Of a stretch of 64,000 nucleotides of DNA, positions 41,594-49,085 are shown piece after piece. Under the pieces are notes generated by a model. It was not told the origin of the DNA, ran no database searches, and saw only the letters and a list, made by a program, of their open reading frames with translations. This DNA is from JABWBD01 sp040768665. Its GTDB lineage: Bacteria > Planctomycetota > Planctomycetia > Pirellulales > Thermoguttaceae. The stretch is taken from contig JAXGMN010000046.1 of the NCBI GenBank assembly GCA_040768665.1, positions 49,792 through 113,791 of the forward strand. The letters are read 5' to 3'. Each line of letters begins with the position of its first letter. Position 1 is the first letter of the stretch. The translations under genes and the position numbers were made by a program.

Positions 41594-41776
41594 AGCTGAC
41601 CAACCTCATTCACCTGCCGGATGAACCGGCAGGGGTCTTGGGGACGCGTTGGCATGGGGCTAGCTGACGAACTTTTGGCCCTGCCAGACGAGCTGGCAGG
41701 GGGCCGAGACTGCATGCTGGGCCCGGCGGCTAGCTGACCAACCTTGTTCTCCTGCCGGATGAACCGGCAGGGGTCT
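41594..41776. repeat. Three imperfect tandem hairpin repeats
   Basis: Three units spaced about 67-71 bp, each with AGCTGACCAACCTT-like sequence followed by a hairpin: CCTGCCGGATGAACCGGCAGG at 41613 and 41751, and CCTGCCAGACGAGCTGGCAGG at 41680. The loop bases GATGAA/GACGAG are kept. The rest of the 41329-41893 gap has no gene. Confidence 0.75.
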
Positions 41777-41852
41777 GGCCTGATTTCCACCGTACGTGCC
41801 ATTTATACTCGAAGTTGACCGCAAAACATCCGCCAAACAGCGACGGCAGTGT

Positions 41853-41884
41853 GCAGCCCGGCTGCTTCGGAGCAGCCGGGCTGC
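41853..41884. repeat. REP-like hairpin
   Basis: GCAGCCCGGCTGCTTCGGAG continuing CAGCCGGGCTGC, a perfect palindrome apart from the loop. It lies 10 bp after the stop of the sugar-isomerase gene. Related hairpins occur at 40632-40797, 48489-48508 and 52738-52767, always at gene ends. Confidence 0.8.
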
Positions 41885-41893
41885 TATAGGCGT

Positions 41894-42823
41894 TCACACT
41901 TTCTCCAGACACTGCTCAAGATACGCTCTCGCCCGATTGATCTCAGCGGTTACCTCCCCGAGCGTCTCCAGAATCGGAATCCCGCGCGGGACCGGATGCA
42001 TGAAGATCTCCGTGTATCCTGCAAACCCGATCTTTTTCAGCGCTGCCAGGATCGGCACAAAGTCCAAGGGGCCGCGGCCCGGCATCTGCAGCAGTTCCTC
42101 CTCCTTGGGCAGTTTCGTCATGCAGCCGTTGCCGTGCTGCCACGCATAAAATAGCGTCAGCTTCGGCCCCAGGTCGTCGACAAGCTTCGCCAGAAGTTGC
42201 GGATCCTGCGGCAGATGATACGGGGCGAGCGCCACGCCGAGCCCCGGGGACCGGGCCATGTCCGCGAACCAGCGGAGCGAATCGGGCGAGCAAAGCAGGG
42301 CGTTGCCGTGGTTTTCGATGGCGATGGTCACACCGTGCTCCTCGGCAGTCGCCGCGTGCGGCTTCATGTCCTCGACGAATTGCCCGACCGCCTGCTTCAG
42401 ACCGTCGCCGTCCGGCTGTGTCCCGTGCCGGCTTCCGGTCACCAGCACCGTTCCGCCCAGCTTCCGCAGCACGCGGATCTCGTCCTGAAGCTTGAACGGC
42501 CCGAGATCAAATCGCGTAATGGCCCCCAGCTTCACGTCGTTTTCGCGGAGCATCTCGGTGAACCGCTCGTGCCCCAAGTCGTCGATCTGCTTTCGCTGGT
42601 CGCCGTGGCGCGGCGGCCAGAGATCGATCGCGTCGGCTCCGGTTTTTCGAACTTCCGGCAGGATGTCTGCAAGCTTCAACGTGCCGTACATGCATGAAGC
42701 AACGCAGTAGCGGAGCCGAAACGGTTCTCCGGCTGCCGCGGATCGCACGGCCAAGGCGGCGGCTGCGGGCCCTGCGGCCAGAATGCGGCACATGTCGCGG
42801 CGGTTCAAGACGCGTTCACCCAT
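41894..42823 (-). CDS. Sugar phosphate isomerase/epimerase-like TIM-barrel protein with Tat leader
   Basis: 309 residues; the ATG at 42823 overlaps the end of the DJ-1 gene by 8 bp. The N terminus has a twin-arginine-type leader (LNRRDMCRILAAGPAAAALA), so export folded is likely. The body is an AP-endonuclease-2/xylose-isomerase-like barrel: DAIDLWPPRHGDQ, VTIAIENHGN with a metal-binding Glu, LTLFYAWQHGNGC, and GYTEIFMHPVPRG with a second Glu. Planctomycetes have many such exported sugar isomerases of unknown substrate, often beside oxidoreductases of the Gfo/Idh/MocA type. It may act with the DJ-1-like protein encoded upstream. Confidence 0.9.
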   Translation of the reverse strand: MGERVLNRRDMCRILAAGPAAAALAVRSAAAGEPFRLRYCVASCMYGTLKLADILPEVRKTGADAIDLWPPRHGDQRKQIDDLGHERFTEMLRENDVKLGAITRFDLGPFKLQDEIRVLRKLGGTVLVTGSRHGTQPDGDGLKQAVGQFVEDMKPHAATAEEHGVTIAIENHGNALLCSPDSLRWFADMARSPGLGVALAPYHLPQDPQLLAKLVDDLGPKLTLFYAWQHGNGCMTKLPKEEELLQMPGRGPLDFVPILAALKKIGFAGYTEIFMHPVPRGIPILETLGEVTAEINRARAYLEQCLEKV

Positions 42824-43391
42824 GACTCCGGCCCTCCTTCAGCATACGGACAAACTCTTTGAGCAGCGGCGTGTTGTCGCCCCAGGTCCGAGCCGTCACC
42901 AGGTTGCCGTCGATCACCACGGCCTGGTCGACGTACGTCGCCCCGCCCTGCTGGGCGTCCATCGCACACTTGGCAACCGTCGTCACCGTCCGGCCGCGAA
43001 TGCAGTCGGCAGCCGTGAGAATTTCGATCCCGTGGCACAGGGCGGCGACCGGCTTGTTCGTATCGAAGAAGTGGCGGGTGGCGCGGAGCAGGTCCTTGTC
43101 GTAGCGGAGGTATTCCGGAGCGCGGCCGCCGGAGACGAACAACCCGGCATATTCCTCCGGATCCACGTCGCGAAACGCGACGCTTGCCCGGATGTGGTAC
43201 CCCGGACGTTCTTGGGTGATATCCCAGGGAACGTCCGGATTCGGCGGAATCTCGTGCAGCACCGCGTGGTAGAGCCGTGCCTCCGGACCGGCCACGACGA
43301 CCTCGAAGCCGTCTTCCGGCAATCGATAGTAGGGGTAGAAGGTGTCGAGCACTTCCGTGGCGTCGCCGATCGGCATCAGGATCTTGGGCAT
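42816..43391 (-). CDS. DJ-1/PfpI family protein
   Basis: 191 residues from the ATG at 43391 (GAGGA 7 bases upstream). Class I amidotransferase-like fold: MPKILMPIGDATEVLDTFYP, FEVVVAGPEA, GLFVSGGRAPEYLRYDKDLL, and the nucleophile elbow VAALCHGIEILTAAD with the conserved Cys (about residue 117). DJ-1/PfpI members are deglycases, chaperones or peptidases; the exact role cannot be told. The stop overlaps the start of the exported sugar-isomerase gene, so they form a two-gene operon. Confidence 0.9.
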   Translation of the reverse strand: MPKILMPIGDATEVLDTFYPYYRLPEDGFEVVVAGPEARLYHAVLHEIPPNPDVPWDITQERPGYHIRASVAFRDVDPEEYAGLFVSGGRAPEYLRYDKDLLRATRHFFDTNKPVAALCHGIEILTAADCIRGRTVTTVAKCAMDAQQGGATYVDQAVVIDGNLVTARTWGDNTPLLKEFVRMLKEGRSHG

Positions 43392-43530
43392 GGAGCATTC
43401 CTCGGCAGTCTGGTTCTTCTCGGGCGAAAAGCCTCGTGGGGACTGTACCGATTTTAACCCGAACACCCCGCGGGGTGCCAGCCCCGGCGTCGGTCTCGCC
43501 GGTCGAAGTCACGGGTGAGGGCGGGGCGAT

Positions 43531-43575
43531 CTGGCCACCAATCGTGGCTCCCGCCGGGCAAGCCCGGCGGCGGCC
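43531..43575 (-). repeat. 45-bp dispersed repeat, copy 2
   Basis: The reverse complement of this stretch matches 12140-12185 at about 39 of 45 positions, including GCCGCCGGGCTTGCCCGG and CGATTGGTGGC. No gene lies in the 43392-43918 gap, which otherwise holds the tandem repeat and palindrome listed next. Confidence 0.7.
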
Positions 43576-43670
43576 CGTTGCGCGAGTTGTGGACTCTGAT
43601 TTCCAGGTCCAGAAGGTAATCTTGTCGCAGTAGTCGAGGTGGTCTCGGATCGGCAGGTGTAACCGATGCG

Positions 43671-43860
43671 TATAGACGACCAGGGTCAGTATAGACGACC
43701 AGGGTCAGTATAGACGACCAGGGTCAGTATAGACGACCAGGGTCAGTATAGACGACCAGGGTCAGTATAGACGACCAGGGTCAGTATAGACGACCAGGGT
43801 CAGTATAGACGACCAGGGTCAGTATAGACGACCAGGGTCAGTATAGACGACCAGGGTCAG
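43671..43860 (+). repeat. Tandem repeat: ten copies of a 19-bp unit
   Basis: Ten uninterrupted copies of TATAGACGACCAGGGTCAG, start points every 19 bp from 43671 to 43842, with no variation that I can see. There are no spacers, so it is not a CRISPR. It ends exactly in the left arm of a palindrome. Unit length in nucleotides is not a multiple of three and no frame through it is a gene. Confidence 0.97.
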
Positions 43861-43905
43861 AACTATTTACGCTTGCCCAATTTACCGCAAAATAGTTCTG
43901 ACCCT
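43853..43905. repeat. Perfect 16-bp inverted repeat at the end of the tandem array
   Basis: AGGGTCAGAACTATTT (43853-43868) and AAATAGTTCTGACCCT (43890-43905), loop of 21 bases. The left arm includes the last GGGTCAG of the 19-bp array, suggesting that the array grew from one arm of this element. A TTTTCAC tail follows on the plus strand. Confidence 0.9.
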
Positions 43906-43918
43906 TTTCACGCCTTTT

Positions 43919-44218
43919 TCACGCCTGTTGCGTCAAGAGTCTGCGGACCCACGTATCGTGTTCCTCTGCCCCATAGATGCCCTGGAAATCGGCGAATTCC
44001 AGGCTTGTCCCCGCCTCGCAATTGAACTCTTCCAACAACTCCTCCCAAAGCCCCGGCAACGCGCCATCGATCTTACTAGCCAACCCCGCGAGCCGAGAGA
44101 GCTTAGCCTCGTCCAGCTTCGGGGGCATCAATTCAGGGCGAAGGTTCATAACGGCTTTCTCCACGAGCCGAACGGCCGCGATAACCCGCCGAAATATGCC
44201 CGCAAGATGAATAATCAT
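43919..44218 (-). CDS. Hypothetical protein downstream of the PIN toxin gene
   Basis: 99 residues; the ATG at 44218 overlaps the PIN gene stop by 4 bases (ATGA), so it is co-translated. The sequence is helical and acidic (LDEAKLSRLAGLASKIDGAL PGLWEELLEEFN) with a C-terminal EEHDTWVRRLL. It has no recognisable family, signal or membrane segment. Its position as the third gene of a toxin-antitoxin operon suggests an accessory or regulatory role. Confidence 0.75.
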   Translation of the reverse strand: MIIHLAGIFRRVIAAVRLVEKAVMNLRPELMPPKLDEAKLSRLAGLASKIDGALPGLWEELLEEFNCEAGTSLEFADFQGIYGAEEHDTWVRRLLTQQA

Positions 44219-44703
44219 TTCGTTTCACCGGTTTCGCCGGGCACATTCCGGTCGGGTTCATCGCCTGGTTCGGCCCTGGGCTCTTGCGCGCTGGCGATTG
44301 CCAGGAATGACTGTGGGCTCACAATCGCAATCCCGCGAAACGGGTGAAGCACCAGCAGATCCAAATCACCCGAGACGATATGGCTGCCCTTGCCGCTCAG
44401 AGCCAATTCCAGGAACTTGTTGTCTTTGGGATCGCGGCACTCGCTCACGACGTCACGAACTTCGATCAGTTCGGCCTCTCCCAGCAGTGCGGCCAGGAAT
44501 TCCAGCCGCTGCGATTCCGACACATACTTGTCGAACTTGGGACGGCGGAGTACCTCGTCCAGTTCGGCGATCGTCTGCTCTGACACGAGCAACGGCCCCC
44601 TCGCCATGGCCAAGTCAAATGCCTGCCGCGGCACCGAACGCGGGAGCAATACGGCGCTGACAACCACGCCAGTGTCGAGGATCGTCCGCCAATCACTCGT
44701 CAC
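44215..44703 (-). CDS. PIN domain ribonuclease toxin
   Basis: 162 residues; the start at 44703 overlaps the antitoxin gene by 11 bp. PIN-fold acidic residues are placed as expected: ILDTGVVVSAVLLP (first Asp), SEQTIAELDEVLRRPKFDKY (Glu), CRDPKDNKFLELALSGKGSH (the DPKDN-FLE pair), and IVSGDLDLLVLHPFRGI (last Asp). This matches the 'putative toxin of type II system, PIN family' group, metal-dependent RNases. The C-terminal 25 residues are polar and variable. It should be neutralised by the small protein encoded just upstream. Confidence 0.92.
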   Translation of the reverse strand: MTSDWRTILDTGVVVSAVLLPRSVPRQAFDLAMARGPLLVSEQTIAELDEVLRRPKFDKYVSESQRLEFLAALLGEAELIEVRDVVSECRDPKDNKFLELALSGKGSHIVSGDLDLLVLHPFRGIAIVSPQSFLAIASAQEPRAEPGDEPDRNVPGETGETK

Positions 44704-44923
44704 GGAGCATCGACTCCACCATTTCGGGCGTAAGCCCCTTGGTCTCCGCCTGCGCGCCGATTTCGTCCATGATTTCCTTCAAGGAACGGGCGTCTTTCGA
44801 GGTCAGTTCACGCAAACGCAGGCCGAGGAGGATTTCCATCTTGCGACGTTCTTCGGGCGCCGCTTGGCAGAAAGTGCGAGCTGCGTCGGCGTCTACGGTA
44901 ATGGAAATGCTTTCGGCTGACAT
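44693..44923 (-). CDS. Antitoxin partner of the PIN toxin
   Basis: 76 residues from the ATG at 44923 with GGAGAG upstream. It begins MSAESISITVDADAARTFCQ; a middle helix (PEERRKMEILLGLRLRELTS) and a C-terminal helix (LKEIMDEIGAQAETKGLTPE) follow. Size, gene order (antitoxin first) and the 11-bp overlap with the PIN gene identify it. The N-terminal strand could form a ribbon-helix-helix-like DNA-binding dimer, which would allow autoregulation; that is inferred. The 312 bp upstream (44924-45235) have no gene that I can support. Confidence 0.82.
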   Translation of the reverse strand: MSAESISITVDADAARTFCQAAPEERRKMEILLGLRLRELTSKDARSLKEIMDEIGAQAETKGLTPEMVESMLRDE

Positions 44924-45235
44924 CTCTGCTCTCCGCGGAAATGGCCCCCAAACCGCACAAAACAATAACGGCTCCCGCACCGGTACCCCGCTTTGGCTCG
45001 GGCAAGACGGCGCAGTATAACAAATAGTCTACGGGCCCCAGCGACAGGATTCAACACCCCCTGGGGCACGGAGGAATGGGTCATGCGGACCCGGGCTCGC
45101 ACAGCCCTTCCCCTGCAGGCTGTGGAACAGCGCGAGGTTGGTCCGACCGATGAACATGTCACGCTCGGTGTTCCTCTCGGCCCGGTGGTGAGCCGGTGAA
45201 TGCTGCCGTCTGCCCCCAGCATGATGAACAGCAAT

Positions 45236-45454
45236 TCAGTCGTCCGTGCCGCGATACCATTCCCGAAACCGCAACGACAGACCGACGATCAATACCACCC
45301 ACAAGAAAACGGCATAGCTGGCGATGACCAACAACGCCGCCCAGCCGATCCAGTCATCGCGGCGTGCGAACGGCATCGCCAATGCGACGACGGGAAGACC
45401 AAGGACTATCGCCAACTGCACCGGGTGTGGATGAGGGTTGAAAGGTGCAGTCAT
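45236..45454 (-). CDS. Small inner-membrane protein
   Basis: 72 residues; ATG at 45454 with GGAGAG 10 bases upstream. Two membrane-spanning segments: LAIVLGLPVVALAMPFA (about 14-30) and WIGWAALLVIASYAVFLWVV (about 35-57), linked by RRDD, and a basic-acidic tail REWYRGTDD. I recognise no family. A GGGAAAAAGGGACATTACT palindrome lies directly upstream of its start region. Confidence 0.7.
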   Translation of the reverse strand: MTAPFNPHPHPVQLAIVLGLPVVALAMPFARRDDWIGWAALLVIASYAVFLWVVLIVGLSLRFREWYRGTDD

Positions 45455-45475
45455 TAATGAACTGCTCTCCAGTGA

Positions 45476-45547
45476 GGGGAAAAAGGGACATTACTGATTT
45501 TCGCGAATCCCGCCACAACTAATCACTAACGTCCCTTTTTCTTTCCC
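45476..45547. repeat. GGGACA-type palindrome
   Basis: Left arm GGGGAAAAAGGGACATTACTGATT; the right arm is close to its reverse complement, ending GTCCCTTTTTCTTTCCC. It shares the AGGGACA core with the palindromes near 31409, 36673, 40651, 58173 and 58344. Confidence 0.75.
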
Positions 45548-45563
45548 TGGCAGTTGTGCCGAC

Positions 45564-45776
45564 TCATGGTGAGCCGGCGATCACTTCGTGGTTCAGGAGG
45601 CCATTTACTCTACTACTTTCACTCGCAAAAAACGGCAATAGTTTCGGGTTGATGACACGGTGCGGTTCGGCAAACTCCACTCTCTGCCCCGAGAGCCGCT
45701 CACACAACAGCCGCGCCAACTGGTCGCCAAGGTTTCCCTTCCGCGGCCCGCCCTGCCACCAATACGCCCTGATCAT
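45564..45776 (-). pseudogene. N-terminal fragment of a polysaccharide pyruvyl transferase-like gene
   Basis: 70 codons beginning MIRAYWWQGGPRKGNLGDQLARLLCERLSG and QRVEFAEP, the characteristic start of pyruvyl transferases that act on exopolysaccharides (usually 250-400 residues). The frame ends at a stop after about 70 residues and nothing homologous continues beyond it. A promoter-like element (copy F) lies about 95 bp upstream, so the 5' end of the gene is kept and the rest is lost. Confidence 0.65.
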
Positions 45777-45837
45777 CCCCAGCGCCCTTTGGCGTGTACT
45801 CGCCGCTGCTCGACACTCGACGCGCCCCCACGGATCA

Positions 45838-45898
45838 ACTCATCGAAGTTCCACTTCCCCCACGCGCTGAACCTAAGGCCGAAGAAGTCGGCAGTCAA
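45838..45898 (-). promoter_or_regulatory. Repeated promoter-like element, copy F
   Basis: On the minus strand TTGACT (45893-45898), 17 bp, TAGGTT (45870-45875), then CAGCGCGTGGGGGAAGTGGA, a diverged match to the other copies. It precedes the truncated pyruvyl-transferase gene. Confidence 0.5.
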
Positions 45899-46662
45899 GC
45901 GGTGCACAAAGGCTCCCCGGCCCATCCCATCTCGTGGACCACGGCAAGAATTTTCCAAATTTTCCCGCACGCCCCCGCCACGCAACTCCTTACCGGGCAG
46001 TCTCCTCCGCAATCACCCTCCGGCCATTTTCCTCTTGGCCCAAAAAACCCCCTTCTCAAAAGGCGCCGCACCCATTATCCTCAACAGGCGATAGTGAACA
46101 CACGTACCCGATACGCGCCGTGCCGCCACACCGTCCCCAACGAAAACAAATGACCAAGAACAAATGACAAATGACCATCCAGTGTGCGTCATTTCCACAT
46201 GGCGCCCGACTTCCGGAGGGCATGCAGCGAATTATGCAACGCCCCCTTTATGGCCGGCGAGGACTTGCGTCGACGCCTCCGGCGCCAAGCTACGCAGCGA
46301 GAAGCACTTGCGGCTTGGACCGTCGCCCGAAATTTTGCAACGACAACGCGGGGCGTCGCAAAAATCGAGTCCAGACGATGTGCAACGCTACATACGCCAC
46401 GATCGCCGCTATCCCCCTTGGTTTCGCCCGCGGCGAGGTTCCTGTAGCGGCAAGCGTGAGCCTCCCGCGGACAAGCCGCGGGCATCCTTTACATGACCGT
46501 GCCGTGTCAAAACTGACACTTCCAGTCGAAAATGCCGTTTGGTGCCAGTTCCCGTCTTTGAACCATGTCGAGACACTGGCCGATCCGGATGGCGTGGAGA
46601 GCACAGGATATTGAGTACAGAGTACAAATCCTTCGAGTTGGCGATGCTCTTTGTCGGGGTGC
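45899..46662. other. Gene-free region with repeat debris
   Basis: About 760 bp with no supportable gene. At 46148-46175 it holds ACCAAGAACAAATGACAAAT GACCAT, a direct repeat of (A)CAAATGAC-type words that I recall as common in planctomycete intergenic DNA. Short frames on both strands have no motifs. Confidence 0.5.
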
Positions 46663-47457
46663 TCAGCACCTTTGCAGTGCTTCGGTTTTCCGGAACCGAA
46701 ACCCGGCCAGCCGGACCACCGCCAGCGCAACCAGCAGTCCGCCTAGCTGTAGCAGGCAGAGCGCGACATTGGCCGCCGCGGGTCCCGGCGAAACCAACTC
46801 CAGAATTCCCAGGCAGACGATCGTGCCCGCAGCGAGCAATCCGACGCGCACCCAAGGGCCATGGAACCCAAAGAGAGCCCACAGCACCCCCAGTACCATT
46901 GCGGTCTGACCGACTGCAAGCCAGCCAATGTCCCACCAGACCCGGAATTTCCTCGGAAAATCGTCATAGGCGAACGAATACTGAGCCATCCCGAGAATCA
47001 GGGCCACCGACGTGGTCCAGGAAAGCAGGTAGCCGATCGAAAACTGCAGCGGCGGCTGCCGGAGACGATCGCTGCCGGCGGGTTCGCCGCCTGCCGGGAA
47101 ATCGAACCGCCATCCGTCAAAGCGGACGAGAGCCAGTACCCCGACGATTCCGAGGCTTTGCGCCAACAGAGCCAGATTCCAGGACGTGGCCTCGTCGCGG
47201 TTGCCCATCATCAGGCTCCACGCGACGGTGATCACAACCAGCGTCAGAAACCGCCAGGGCAGCGGCGCGCTGCCCAGCCCCAGCCAAATGGCAGCCAGTC
47301 CGGTCTGGGCAAACGCCAAACAGTACAACGCGACGACCGGGGCTGTGGGCCAGCCGAGGACCGCCTGACCGCCGGAACGGACCGTCAACCCGACAGCCAC
47401 GTCGATCGAAACCAGTGCGAGAACCAGGAGCCCTAAAAGCAATCTCGCACTGCCCAT
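46663..47457 (-). CDS. Polytopic membrane protein of unknown function
   Basis: 264 residues from the ATG at 47457, after GAGGAGATGAAG; a TTG 12 codons upstream is less likely. About seven hydrophobic segments are seen: LLLGLLVLALVSIDVAVGL, APVVALYCLAFAQTGLAAIW, WRFLTLVVITVAWSLMM, NLALLAQSLGIVGVLALV, IGYLLSWTTSVALILGMA, AVGQTAMVLGVLWALFGF and VALCLLQLGGLLVALAVV. No transporter or enzyme motif is visible. It is divergent from the shikimate-dehydrogenase-like gene, sharing a 160-bp promoter region. Confidence 0.85.
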   Translation of the reverse strand: MGSARLLLGLLVLALVSIDVAVGLTVRSGGQAVLGWPTAPVVALYCLAFAQTGLAAIWLGLGSAPLPWRFLTLVVITVAWSLMMGNRDEATSWNLALLAQSLGIVGVLALVRFDGWRFDFPAGGEPAGSDRLRQPPLQFSIGYLLSWTTSVALILGMAQYSFAYDDFPRKFRVWWDIGWLAVGQTAMVLGVLWALFGFHGPWVRVGLLAAGTIVCLGILELVSPGPAAANVALCLLQLGGLLVALAVVRLAGFRFRKTEALQRC

Positions 47458-47618
47458 CGTTGCGACTTCATCTCCTCGCCTGACCGAAGCCAATCCGCTC
47501 TCCCGGTGGGGTCTGTTGCGTTGCGATGTTGCTCACAACAAAATAATAGGTTTCTGGGAGCGACTCGGGCCTGGGCCGAGCCGCGGTGGCCAAAGACCCC
47601 TCAGGAGCCAATCCGATC

Positions 47619-48464
47619 GTGTCCGCTTCATTGCAGCCCATCCTCGCTCTGCTCGGGTATCCGGTAGCCGGCAACCCCCTGCAATATATGATTGAAAAAG
47701 CCCTTGCACAGCGTGAAATGGACTGGCGATACCTCTCGCTGGAGGTAGACCCGGGAAATCTCTCCGACGCCGTCCGCGGCATGAAAGTGATGGGGTTTGC
47801 CGGCGGCAACTGCACACCACCGCACCAGTACGCTATCGGATCGCTTCTCGACCGGATCGGCCGGACCGCCGAACTCTCGGGGTTGGTCAACTGCTTTCAT
47901 CTCGACAAGGGTGAGTGGGTCGGCGAGAACACCGAAGGACGCGCCCTGGTGGACAGCCTGCGTCTTCGGCTCGATCCGGAAGGCAAACACGTCGTCCTGT
48001 TCGGCAGCACGGGATGGGCCCGCGCGGCCGCAGTGGAATTGGCGATCGCACGAGTGGCGGCGCTGACGATCGTCGACGTCGAGGAGAGTCCTGCCCGCGA
48101 GCTGGTCGATTTGCTTGCCGGACAATTCGAGGGCGTCGCCGTGTTCGTACCCTGGGAAGCACCTTTCCCGCTGCCGCCGGAGACCGAAGTGGTCGTCAAT
48201 GCCAGCACGAATGGCGCCGACGAACCCGACGCGGAGTTTCCCATCGATCTGCAGACCCTCAAACCGGAGGTGCTTGTCGCCGACCGGGTTCTCAGCCCGC
48301 CCGAGACCTGGCTCATCCGCGAAGCCGAGCAGCGCGGCTGTGCCACGATCGACGGACTTGAGATCTTCATTACCCAGGTGGCAATCGACTTCAAGCTCTG
48401 GACGGGGGTCGAGCCCGACACGGGCGTGCTTCGCGAGGCCGTCGAGGAATTCCTGGAACTCTGA
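47619..48464 (+). CDS. Shikimate dehydrogenase-like protein lacking the canonical catalytic pair
   Basis: 281 residues from the GTG at 47619 (AGGAG 13 bases upstream); a GTG at 47586 is an alternative. Substrate domain: LQPILALLGYPVAGNPLQYM, then GGNCTPPHQ (62-70) where shikimate dehydrogenases have NVTxPHK, and GENTEG (102-107) where they have G(D/E)NTDG. So the catalytic Lys is Gln and the catalytic Asp is Glu. NADP domain: VVLFGSTGWARAAAVELAI with a variant GxGGxxRA loop, VVNASTNG, and DGLEIFITQVAIDFKLWTG, like the family's C-terminal helix. It may reduce a different substrate, such as a quinate/shikimate-like ring acid, or be non-catalytic. The genome probably has a true AroE elsewhere; that is inferred. 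Confidence 0.85.
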   Translation: MSASLQPILALLGYPVAGNPLQYMIEKALAQREMDWRYLSLEVDPGNLSDAVRGMKVMGFAGGNCTPPHQYAIGSLLDRIGRTAELSGLVNCFHLDKGEWVGENTEGRALVDSLRLRLDPEGKHVVLFGSTGWARAAAVELAIARVAALTIVDVEESPARELVDLLAGQFEGVAVFVPWEAPFPLPPETEVVVNASTNGADEPDAEFPIDLQTLKPEVLVADRVLSPPETWLIREAEQRGCATIDGLEIFITQVAIDFKLWTGVEPDTGVLREAVEEFLEL

Positions 48465-48488
48465 GGACTTCGAGTCCGGATGCGAAGT

Positions 48489-48508
48489 CCCGGGCAGCCG
48501 GGCTGCCC
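48489..48508. repeat. REP-like hairpin between convergent genes
   Basis: CCGGGCAGCCGGGCTGCCCG, a near-perfect hairpin lying between the shikimate-dehydrogenase-like and pentapeptide-repeat genes, which converge here. It may also act as a bidirectional transcription stop, though no T run follows. Confidence 0.55.
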
Positions 48509-48512
48509 GACT

Positions 48513-48857
48513 TCACAGGTGCTCGACGCGGAGCCGGGTGCCGTATTTGAGGCTCATCTGAATTTCTGCGGGGCTGAGATTGCAAGGGAAATAGGCCCCG
48601 CTGATCTTCGCGTTCTGGATGGAGGCCCCTCCGAGGTCTATGTGGCGGAGGTCGCAGCCGCGAAGATCGGCGTCACGGAGATAGGCATCTTTGAGGACGA
48701 CGTGGCTCAAGTCCGCGCTGCGGAAGTCCGTTCCCCGCAGGTCCGCGCCCGAAAAGTCGACGACCAACTTACCCTCCACCGCCTGCCGATAACCAGCCAT
48801 ATCGCCAACTCGCAGACTCCGGAAAGCCGGGTCGTCCAGGAAGCGAGGCGCTGTCAT
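48513..48857 (-). CDS. Pentapeptide-repeat protein
   Basis: 114 residues from the ATG at 48857. After a short helical start, six or seven A(D/N)LxX-type repeats run from about residue 36: GADLRGTDFRSADLSHVVLK, DAYLRDADLRGCDLRHIDLG and GASIQNAKISGAYF. They would form a short right-handed quadrilateral beta-helix. The C-terminal tail (LSPAEIQMSLKYGTRLRVEH) is helical/strand. Such proteins are cytoplasmic binding scaffolds; some mimic DNA, but this one is not strongly acidic. Function unknown. Confidence 0.88.
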   Translation of the reverse strand: MTAPRFLDDPAFRSLRVGDMAGYRQAVEGKLVVDFSGADLRGTDFRSADLSHVVLKDAYLRDADLRGCDLRHIDLGGASIQNAKISGAYFPCNLSPAEIQMSLKYGTRLRVEHL

Positions 48858-49085
48858 GAGAGATCCTTTCTGTGCTGAACTCGATTCCGTGTATGGTTCA
48901 GGCAGGTCCGGCCCGGCAGGTCCCGCTCGGCAACTGGGACCTGCCCGTTGGCCTTTCCGCGACGCGAAGACGCTATAGAATGGTTTGAAACCATCAACGA
49001 CGATGCATTTTTGTCGAATCGCCCGCCGAAGTCCAGAGCATGCGGGGGGTGACCGCGTTGCTGCCCTTCATCCTACGAACCGCCG

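Noticed and set aside
43671..43860. Possible CRISPR array
   Set aside because: The 19-bp units are contiguous with no spacers and there are no cas genes, so it is a plain tandem repeat.
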